Source: Gemmatimonadaceae bacterium
GTDB taxonomy: Bacteria; Gemmatimonadota; Gemmatimonadetes; Gemmatimonadales; Gemmatimonadaceae
Direction: 5' to 3'
DNA: 11,264 nucleotides
Assembly: GCA_025451425.1 (NCBI GenBank)
Contig: JANWKK010000252.1
Coordinates: 1 to 11,264 of the forward strand
Shown: in pieces, positions 6,330 to 11,264 of the stretch
Position numbering within the stretch: position 1 is the stretch's first letter
Layout: every line of letters starts with the position of its first letter
Made by a program: the position numbers and the translations under genes
The notes under the pieces: generated by a model
Databases searched by the model: none
Told to the model about the DNA's origin: nothing
Seen by the model: the letters and a program-made list of their open reading frames with translations, nothing else

Positions 6330-7922
6330 ATGGCTTCGACCCGCACGCGCCTAACGATCAGCTATCTCGTCGTGCTCACGGCGATGCTCGTCGCGTTCGC
6401 CGTGGCGTTGTTCGTCGCGCGCGGCGCGGAAGCAGATCAGGACTTGCTCCAACAAGCCGTGATCCTTGCCGACGACGTGCTCGCGACGATTCGCAACGCG
6501 CAGCTGGCGGGAAGAGACCTGACCTACATCGAGAAGCCGCCATCCGGGCCGCCGGTCATTCGCGCGAGCCAGGAGATGGGGAAGGCACTCGACCGGCACG
6601 CCGGTTACTTCGTCGTGCTCGACAGCCTCGGGCGACTGCTCTATTCGTCGAATGCCGTCCGGTTGCTCGCCGCCGAGGACCAGCAGGAGCTCTTCACGGT
6701 TGCGTTCCAGTTGCATCCGGGCGGCGATGCGGCGCGCTTGCCGCTGACCGGCGACTCGCTCATCAAGGGCGGATTGATGCTCGTCGCGCGGCGCGACCCG
6801 AGCGTCGGGACGAACATCTCCCGAGTCGTCGGCGGATTGCCGACCGATCTCGCGAACGTTGCTCCACATCTGTTGCTCGGCACGCTGCTCGCGCTCGCGC
6901 CGGTGATCCTGCTCGTGTCGTTAGGTGGAGCGTACTTCGTCGCCGGCCGCGCATTCCGTCCCGTCGATGAGTTGATCAACGAAGTCGAGGCGATCACCGA
7001 CGGCCGAAGCTTGCACCGGCGGCTTCCCGTCGCGACGAGTGGCGACGAGCTCGCGCGATTGTCGGCGACGTTGAACGCCATGATCGCTCGTCTCGAGAGC
7101 TCGTTCACCGCGCTCCGGCGCTTCACCGCCGACGCGAGCCACGAGCTCAAGACACCGCTCACCGTGCTCCGCGCCGACGTCGAGCGCGCGATGCATCCCG
7201 TCACGTCGCCGGCCGATCGCATGGTCGCCCTCGAGGAGGCGCTCCAGGAGACGGCGCGGATGGCGGACCTGGTTGAGAGTTTGCTCACCCTGGCGCGCGC
7301 CGACGAGGGACGCTACGACCTGCACCGGGAGCCGGTGCGGCTCGAGCCCCTTGTGCGGGATGTGTTCGAGACAGCGGTGATTCTCGGGGAGGAAGCGGGC
7401 CTAACAATCGAGCTGCCGGTCTGCGAGGACACGACGGTCCTTGGCGATCCGGATCGGCTTCGTCAACTGTTTCTCAACCTCGTCACGAACGCGATCAAAT
7501 ACACACCGCGCGGCGGCCACGTCGAGCTATCGCTTACGCGTCGCCCGCACGACGAGGTCGCGCTCAATGTGCGCGACACCGGCATCGGCATTTCCGTATC
7601 GGATTTGCCCCACGTCTTCGAACGATTCTGGCGCGCCGATCGCGTTCGCTCTCGTCGCATCGCCAGCGCCGACACGTCGTGGGCGCTCGATCGCGGTGGA
7701 TTCGGTCTCGGCCTGTCGATCGCGCAGTGGATCGTGCAGGCGCACGGCGGCGTGCTCACGGTGCAATCGCGCCTGGGACGTGGCAGCATGTTCTCTGTCG
7801 TTCTTCCGATCGCGCCAGTTGCGGCAGACGATGGCATCGACGATGCAGAGCCGGCTGCGTTTACCGCCTCACGTGATGCCGGCGGTAAAGGTGATTCTAA
7901 CAGCGACTTCACCGATTCTTAA
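6330..7922 (+). CDS. Membrane sensor histidine kinase (HAMP-HisKA-HATPase), partner of the OmpR-type regulator
   Basis: The product has 530 residues. It has an N-terminal membrane segment (about 8-30), a periplasmic sensor region of about 140 residues with no domain I recognise, and a second membrane segment (about 178-202; TLLALAPVILLVSLGGAYFV). A HAMP linker (about 205-257) leads to the dimerisation domain with H-box FTADASHELKTPLTVL and phospho-acceptor His271. The ATPase domain has N-box LFLNLVTNAIKYTPRGG, G1 DTGIGI, F-box HVFERFWR, and G2 FGLGLSIAQ. A short extra segment (RRIASADTSWALD) lies between the F-box and G2, longer than is usual. The last 30 residues are acidic and Ser-rich, probably disordered. 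It follows the regulator by 16 bases in the same operon. The stimulus is unknown; the architecture matches EnvZ/CusS-like envelope-sensing kinases. Confidence 0.93.
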   Translation: MASTRTRLTISYLVVLTAMLVAFAVALFVARGAEADQDLLQQAVILADDVLATIRNAQLAGRDLTYIEKPPSGPPVIRASQEMGKALDRHAGYFVVLDSLGRLLYSSNAVRLLAAEDQQELFTVAFQLHPGGDAARLPLTGDSLIKGGLMLVARRDPSVGTNISRVVGGLPTDLANVAPHLLLGTLLALAPVILLVSLGGAYFVAGRAFRPVDELINEVEAITDGRSLHRRLPVATSGDELARLSATLNAMIARLESSFTALRRFTADASHELKTPLTVLRADVERAMHPVTSPADRMVALEEALQETARMADLVESLLTLARADEGRYDLHREPVRLEPLVRDVFETAVILGEEAGLTIELPVCEDTTVLGDPDRLRQLFLNLVTNAIKYTPRGGHVELSLTRRPHDEVALNVRDTGIGISVSDLPHVFERFWRADRVRSRRIASADTSWALDRGGFGLGLSIAQWIVQAHGGVLTVQSRLGRGSMFSVVLPIAPVAADDGIDDAEPAAFTASRDAGGKGDSNSDFTDS

Positions 7923-7925
7923 TGA

Positions 7926-7940
7926 AGCGGTCATTCCGCT
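7926..7940 (+). terminator. Short hairpin after the sensor kinase gene
   Basis: AGCGG 7926-7930 and CCGCT 7936-7940 form a five-base perfect stem with loop TCATT, four bases after the kinase stop codon. The following sequence (GTTAACACG) has no T-tract, so it is at best a weak terminator. Confidence 0.3.
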
Positions 7941-7960
7941 GTTAACACGCGAAAATACCT

Positions 7961-7989
7961 TTGACGACGAATAGTTCGCTCGGTCACAT
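7961..7989 (+). promoter_or_regulatory. Candidate sigma-70-like promoter of the tonB-exb operon
   Basis: TTGACG 7961-7966 is five of six to the -35 consensus. Seventeen bases later TCACAT 7984-7989 matches only three of six of the -10 consensus. The position, about 25-55 bases before the tonB ATG, is suitable. The weak -10 makes this tentative; the promoter could use an alternative sigma factor or lie elsewhere in the 93-base gap. Confidence 0.25.
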
Positions 7990-8015
7990 GCACCCGAACT
8001 AGGTCGCAAAGGATC

Positions 8016-8732
8016 ATGTTCGACAACCTCATCGAATCCAGGGCAAAGAAGCAGAGGCGAGCAGGCGGCATCGTGTTGAGTGCTGTTCTGCATGCTGTCA
8101 TCATCACGGCCGCGATCTACGGAACGCTTCAGGCGAAGGACGCAATCGAGAAGCCGAAGGCGGAAAAGGTCGAGTTCGTGGACATGAAAAAGAAGGACGA
8201 GCCGCCGCCTCCCAAAGAACAGCCCAAGCCGCCGCCTCCGGACGTCGTCATGAAGGCGCCGCCGCCGAAGGGCTTCCAGGTGCTCACCGCACCGATCAAG
8301 ATCCCCGATGTCTTGCCCGACATCGACCTCTCGAAGAAGGTCACGAACGAAGAAGACTTCTCGGGTAAGGGTCAGGCGGGTGGTATCGCCAAGGGCGTCG
8401 TCGGCGGCACGCCACAGCCTGTGAGCGATCAGCCGTACTTCGAGTTCCAGGTCGAGAAGCAGGTAGCTGCAATGCCGGGGCAGTCCCCGCCGCGCTATCC
8501 GGACATGCTTCGCTCGGCAAACGTCGAGGGCGAAGTACTCGCGCAATTCGTCGTCGACACGACGGGTCGCGCCGAGATGAACACCTACAAGGTGCTCAAG
8601 TCCAGCCACGATCTCTTCACGAACTCCGTGAAGCAGGCGCTCGCCAACATGCACTTCTACCCGGCGGAAGTGGGCGGTCGGAAAGTAAAACAGCTCGTCC
8701 AGATGCCCTTCGTGTTCAGTCTCAACAAGTAA
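8016..8732 (+). CDS. tonB: Energy transducer TonB
   Basis: The product has 238 residues with the TonB architecture. A short cytoplasmic N-terminus is followed by one membrane helix (about 18-38) carrying the Ser-x3-His pattern (Ser22, His26), the residues that matter for energy coupling in TonB. A Lys/Pro-rich periplasmic spacer comes next (about 60-90; EPPPPKEQPKPPPPD). The C-terminal TonB domain (about 155-236) includes PPRYPDMLRSANVEGEVLAQ and ends in VQMPFVFSLNK. It links the proton-driven ExbB-ExbD motor to the TonB box of outer-membrane receptors. ATG 8016 is preceded closely by AAAGGATC, an unusually short ribosome-site spacing. It is first in a tight operon with exbB (19 bases later) and two exbD genes, so it is probably the operon's dedicated transducer. 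No receptor gene is visible in the window. Confidence 0.92.
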   Translation: MFDNLIESRAKKQRRAGGIVLSAVLHAVIITAAIYGTLQAKDAIEKPKAEKVEFVDMKKKDEPPPPKEQPKPPPPDVVMKAPPPKGFQVLTAPIKIPDVLPDIDLSKKVTNEEDFSGKGQAGGIAKGVVGGTPQPVSDQPYFEFQVEKQVAAMPGQSPPRYPDMLRSANVEGEVLAQFVVDTTGRAEMNTYKVLKSSHDLFTNSVKQALANMHFYPAEVGGRKVKQLVQMPFVFSLNK

Positions 8733-8751
8733 TCATCTTTCGGAGCACACC

Positions 8752-9489
8752 ATGGATCTCTCGCTTCTCGACCTTTGGCATCAGATGGGCAACTTTGCCA
8801 AGGGCATCGTGTTCGTCATGGCTATCATGTCCATCTACTCGCTGACCATCATGGTCCAGAAGTGGTGGAGCCTTCGGAAGGCCCAGAAGGAGACTATCAA
8901 GTTCGCGCCAGAGTTCTCGCAGTTCCTCGAGGAAGACAACCTCACTGAGGCGATCCGTCTCGCCGAGAGCTACAAGCGGTCGCACGTCGCGCTCGTGCTT
9001 GGTGGCGCGCTTCAGGAAGTGAAGCCGCTCATTCAGGATGGCTCGGTCACGGTCGGCGATATCAACTCGGCGGAGCGCGCGGTCGAGCGCAACATGCTCC
9101 TCGAGATCACGAACCTCAAGCGCGGCCTCGCGGTGCTCGCAACGGTAGGTGCGACGGCGCCGTTCGTCGGTCTTCTCGGAACGACGATGGGTATCGTCAA
9201 CGCCTTCACGGCTATGGCCGCGACCGGATCGGGCGGGCTCGCCGCGATCGGCGGTGGTATCGCTGAAGCGCTGATCACGACCGCGTTCGGTCTGCTCGTC
9301 GCCATCCCCGCGGTCTGGGCGTACAACTATTTCACGACGAAGATCGACAATCTCACGGCCGAGATGACTTACGTCTCCAAGGAGATGATCGATTACCTCA
9401 TCAAGGGCGTCTCGGGCGAGTTCGGCCGGAGCCGCTTCACGCGTGAGTTCAACGCTTCCGGCGGCGCCGGCGGCCCGATCGCTCAGTAG
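8752..9489 (+). CDS. exbB: ExbB/TolQ-family proton channel subunit (MotA/TolQ/ExbB)
   Basis: The product has 245 residues. Three membrane helices fit the family: about 15-38 (GIVFVMAIMSIYSLTIMV), about 125-150, and about 165-192. The MotA/TolQ/ExbB core is clear, with VGATAPFVGLLGTTMGIVNAF followed by GGLAAIGGGIAEALITTAFG and LLVAIPAVWAYNYF. The conserved Thr and Gly residues of these two helices line the pore around the ExbD helices. A cytoplasmic loop of about 85 residues separates helix 1 from helix 2, as expected. CGGAG six bases before ATG 8752 is a good ribosome site. In the complex a pentamer of this protein surrounds an ExbD dimer and uses the proton gradient to energise TonB. TolQ is an alternative name, but the tonB gene just upstream favours ExbB. 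Confidence 0.94.
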   Translation: MDLSLLDLWHQMGNFAKGIVFVMAIMSIYSLTIMVQKWWSLRKAQKETIKFAPEFSQFLEEDNLTEAIRLAESYKRSHVALVLGGALQEVKPLIQDGSVTVGDINSAERAVERNMLLEITNLKRGLAVLATVGATAPFVGLLGTTMGIVNAFTAMAATGSGGLAAIGGGIAEALITTAFGLLVAIPAVWAYNYFTTKIDNLTAEMTYVSKEMIDYLIKGVSGEFGRSRFTREFNASGGAGGPIAQ

Positions 9490-9518
9490 ACCACCGACAT
9501 TCCTGAGGAGGACTTCCG

Positions 9519-10004
9519 ATGGCAATGGCGGCCAGTAGCGGCAGTGGCGTGCAGTCGTCGCCGAACGTGACGCCGATGATCGACGTCATGCTCGTGTTGC
9601 TGATCATCTTCATGGTTGTGACGCCGGCGCTGATGGCCGGGTTCACGGCGACGCCGCCGCAGGCGGTGAATCTGAAGGATCACCCCGAAGACGCGAATCT
9701 CGATCAGGTGCTCGGCATCGATCGCGATGGCAAGTACTACCTGAACAAGAAACCGATTCGCACGGAGGACGTGGCTCCGATGCTCAAGCGGATCTACGAC
9801 GCTCGTACCGAGGACAAGATTCTTTATCTCAAGGCCGACAAAGGACTCGATTACTCCAAGGTGCTCGATGCGCTCGATCTCGCAGCGAAGAACGGCGTGC
9901 GCGTTACAGGAATGATCTCAGAGCAGAAGCCCGGAACGATTTCTACGGTTGCTGGTGATACGAAAGCAGTCGCGCCTATAGGTAAGGCGGGAGGGAAGCC
10001 GTAA
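9519..10004 (+). CDS. exbD: ExbD/TolR-family protein, first copy
   Basis: The product has 161 residues. A short Ser/Gly-rich cytoplasmic tail leads to the hallmark NVTPMIDVMLVLLIIFMVV, with the proton-carrying Asp22 at the start of the single membrane helix. The periplasmic domain (about 50-137) has the ExbD/TolR fold pattern, with ILYLKADKGLDYSKVLDALD and NGVRVTGMIS. About 25 residues follow the fold (KPGTISTVAGDTKAV and a Gly/Lys end), longer than in the second copy and probably flexible. GAGGAGG seven bases before the ATG is an excellent ribosome site. Its TAA overlaps the next ATG by one base (TAATG), so the two ExbD proteins are translationally coupled and likely made in similar amounts. 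Confidence 0.94.
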   Translation: MAMAASSGSGVQSSPNVTPMIDVMLVLLIIFMVVTPALMAGFTATPPQAVNLKDHPEDANLDQVLGIDRDGKYYLNKKPIRTEDVAPMLKRIYDARTEDKILYLKADKGLDYSKVLDALDLAAKNGVRVTGMISEQKPGTISTVAGDTKAVAPIGKAGGKP

Positions 10005-10444
10005 TGGCCATGTCATCAGGTGGATCGGGCACTGGCCTGAGCAACGAGATCAACGTCACGCCGATGATCGACGTGTTGCTCGTGCTCTTGATCATCTTCA
10101 TGGCGGCTCTGCCATCGATGCGGAAGTCTATCGACATTCAGCTTCCGGATCCGACGCCGAGCGTGCAGCCGGTGAATTCGAAGTCCGATCAGATCGTGCT
10201 CGAGGTGTTGCCTGGCGGTCAGTACGCGATCAACGGCGAAAAACTCGATCACGCTCGGCTCGCGACGCGACTGAAGGAGATCTACGATCCTCGTCCCGAG
10301 AAGATCATCTTCGTCAAAGGTGATCCCAAGGTGAAGTACGCCGACGTCATCGAAGCGATGGACATCGCGCGCGGTGCTGGAGTGAAGGTCATCGGCGTTC
10401 CGCCCAAGGATATTCCAGGCGAGGCGAAGCCAGCAGGGAAGTAG
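10004..10444 (+). CDS. exbD: ExbD/TolR-family protein, second copy
   Basis: The product has 146 residues. It repeats the layout of the preceding gene: a Gly/Ser-rich tail, then EINVTPMIDVLLVLLIIFMAA with the essential Asp23 in the membrane helix. The periplasmic domain includes KIIFVKGDPKVKYADVIEAM and GVKVIGVPP, and the end is short and Pro/Lys-rich. The helix flank and periplasmic surface differ from copy one (PSMRKSIDIQLPDP against AGFTATPPQAVNL), so the two are paralogues rather than a recent duplication. GGGAGGG 9989-9995 lies nine bases before ATG 10004, inside the end of the first exbD. Two unlike ExbDs behind one ExbB suggest a heterodimeric stator core, an inference from layout. It is the last gene of the operon; a strong hairpin follows. 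Confidence 0.94.
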   Translation: MAMSSGGSGTGLSNEINVTPMIDVLLVLLIIFMAALPSMRKSIDIQLPDPTPSVQPVNSKSDQIVLEVLPGGQYAINGEKLDHARLATRLKEIYDPRPEKIIFVKGDPKVKYADVIEAMDIARGAGVKVIGVPPKDIPGEAKPAGK

Positions 10445-10471
10445 GCTCGAAGGACAAGTAGCGATATCGAG

Positions 10472-10504
10472 ACGGCGGGCGAACCTTTAAGGGGCGCCCG
10501 CCGT
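10472..10504 (+). terminator. Strong hairpin terminator of the tonB-exb operon
   Basis: ACGGCGGGCG 10472-10481 pairs perfectly with CGCCCGCCGT 10495-10504: ten base pairs, nearly all G-C, with a 13-base loop. It lies 27 bases after the stop of the second exbD. The following bases ATAATTTCG are AT-rich but not a pure T-tract, so termination may be efficient though not textbook. Confidence 0.75.
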
Positions 10505-10526
10505 ATAATTTCGTGGTTGGGAGGTG
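10504..10526 (+). promoter_or_regulatory. TATAAT box and strong Shine-Dalgarno before the second TonB-like gene
   Basis: TATAAT 10504-10509 is a perfect -10 hexamer that begins on the last base of the terminator stem. No -35 match lies at the right distance; that stretch is the hairpin itself. GGGAGGTG 10519-10526 is a near-perfect anti-16S match. It sits eight bases (counted from GGGAGG) before in-frame CTG 10533 and about 25 bases before in-frame ATG 10551, so it favours a start upstream of the ATG. Confidence 0.4.
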
Positions 10527-10550
10527 CATACCCTGTCAGTTCCGTTTCAT

Positions 10551-11264
10551 ATGAGCGCATTGCCACGTCCATCTTCCGTGCAGGCGACGACGTCACCGAG
10601 CTCGTCGTTCGTGCGGCGCCGAGAGCTTCCGGCGCTGGCGCTGCCGCGTGCGAGAGAGGATCGTCGAGCGAGCGCACTGCTGTCGCTGTTGCTGCACGTG
10701 GCGATCGTTATGCTGCTCGTCACGCCCTTCGCTATACACCACGCGATCATCGAGCAGGAACAGGGAGCAGGAGGTCCTGGTCCGGCAGGGGGTGGCGGCG
10801 GTGGACATGGCGGCACTGGCGGCATTGCAGATCAGAGCGAGCGCTTGCGGTTCGTGCAGGTTGCACCGCCGCCAGCGAACCCTGCTCCGCAAACGGTGAC
10901 TGTGCCAGTCGTGCCGCCGCCGACGCCAGTGCCGCCGCCGGAGCCGGTGAAGATCGAGCCGACGCCGACGCCGCCCGTCGAGACAAAGCTCGACCTTCCA
11001 ATGCCCACGAAGGTGCCGGAAGTGGCGGCAACGCCAGGCGTGGGAGGAGGGAGCGGGCATGACGGAACGAGCGGCAGCGGTCCCGGCAGTGGCGGAGGCG
11101 TTGGATCCGGTATCGGCACCGGACGCGGCGCTGGCGTGGGGCCGGGAACTGGGGGCGGAAATCAGGTCAACTATCCGCCACAGCCTATCGAGTTTTTCCT
11201 TCCTCCGCTTCCCGCACCCGACAAAGTGCATGGCTTCCATCTCGTCGCGGAGTTCGACGTCGAC
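10551..11264 (+). CDS. Second TonB-like energy transducer, Gly- and Pro-rich (3' partial)
   Basis: The frame runs off the right edge; 238 residues are visible from ATG 10551. An N-terminal tail of about 38 residues rich in Ser, Pro and Arg leads to one membrane helix (about 41-62). That helix carries Ser45-x3-His49, the TonB signature also found in the first transducer. The periplasmic part has a Gly-rich run (about 72-92), a long Pro-rich spacer (about 106-155) with many PPP and TPTP units, and a second Gly-rich run (about 160-203). The start of a C-terminal domain (LPAPDKVHGFHLVAEFDVD) reads like the opening of a TonB C-terminal domain. The layout therefore fits TonB although the fold is cut off. 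Possible starts are ATG 10551, CTG 10533 (best placed for the Shine-Dalgarno) and GTG 10524. It follows a terminator, so it is probably its own unit. Confidence 0.75.
   Translation, partial: MSALPRPSSVQATTSPSSSFVRRRELPALALPRAREDRRASALLSLLLHVAIVMLLVTPFAIHHAIIEQEQGAGGPGPAGGGGGGHGGTGGIADQSERLRFVQVAPPPANPAPQTVTVPVVPPPTPVPPPEPVKIEPTPTPPVETKLDLPMPTKVPEVAATPGVGGGSGHDGTSGSGPGSGGGVGSGIGTGRGAGVGPGTGGGNQVNYPPQPIEFFLPPLPAPDKVHGFHLVAEFDVD

Noticed and set aside
7832..7847. Sigma-54 -24/-12 promoter (TGGCAT-N5-ATGCA) upstream of tonB
   Set aside because: The match is partial, it lies inside the sensor kinase coding region about 170 bases from the tonB start, and no enhancer-like repeat was seen. Coding constraint explains it equally well.
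7869..8654. A 261-residue minus-strand frame opposite tonB
   Set aside because: It is antisense to a well-supported TonB gene, and its Arg/Asp/Leu-rich composition follows from the complementary codons.
8722..9525. A 267-residue minus-strand frame opposite exbB
   Set aside because: It is the shadow of a strong ExbB gene with a good ribosome site; its charged, repetitive composition has no domain.
10517..11062. A 181-residue plus-strand frame over the second TonB-like gene
   Set aside because: It is Arg/Ala/Ser-rich, whereas the frame from 10551 gives a membrane helix with the TonB Ser-x3-His pattern and runs open to the window end.

Overview
The window looks like chromosomal DNA of a high-GC, Gram-negative, free-living bacterium, most probably a member of Gemmatimonadota. 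Three things point this way. A short lipoprotein has the N-terminus LAACGGDSTGP, a form I associate with that phylum. There is a complete TonB-ExbB-ExbD-ExbD operon, so the cell has an outer membrane. Coding is dense, with strongly GC-biased third codon positions. The phylum assignment is inference from motifs, because no marker gene is present.

Layout. Positions 1-1800 are loosely packed: the 3' end of an unrecognised plus-strand gene, then three small minus-strand genes (a lipoprotein at 196-615, a hypothetical at 822-1160, a hypothetical at 1434-1742) with short inverted repeats between them. From about 1925 everything lies on the plus strand: a PrxQ/AhpE-like peroxiredoxin; an NtrB-like GAF-PAS histidine kinase whose 5' end appears broken at a run of seven C; an NtrC-like sigma-54 activator overlapping it by ATGA; a 112-base composite inverted repeat filling the next intergenic gap; an OmpR-type regulator with its membrane sensor kinase; then tonB-exbB-exbD-exbD, a strong hairpin terminator, and the start of a second TonB-like gene that runs off the window.

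How the genes fit together. Two separate two-component systems of different classes (cytosolic, sigma-54-linked; and membrane, OmpR-linked) lie just upstream of an energy-transduction operon that powers outer-membrane TonB-dependent receptors. Nothing in the sequence proves that either system controls the operon; adjacency is the only link. The second TonB-like protein is separated from the operon by a terminator and has its own -10-like box, so it may be expressed separately.

I see no mobile element, CRISPR array, tRNA or rRNA. The gene families are ordinary. The unusual points are at the sequence level: the intergenic repeat that abuts a start codon, the poly-C frame break in the kinase, the GAFSGA loop in the sigma-54 activator, a recurring CCTAACG/CGTTAGG word, and the nested terminator/promoter with a possible CTG start before the last gene.
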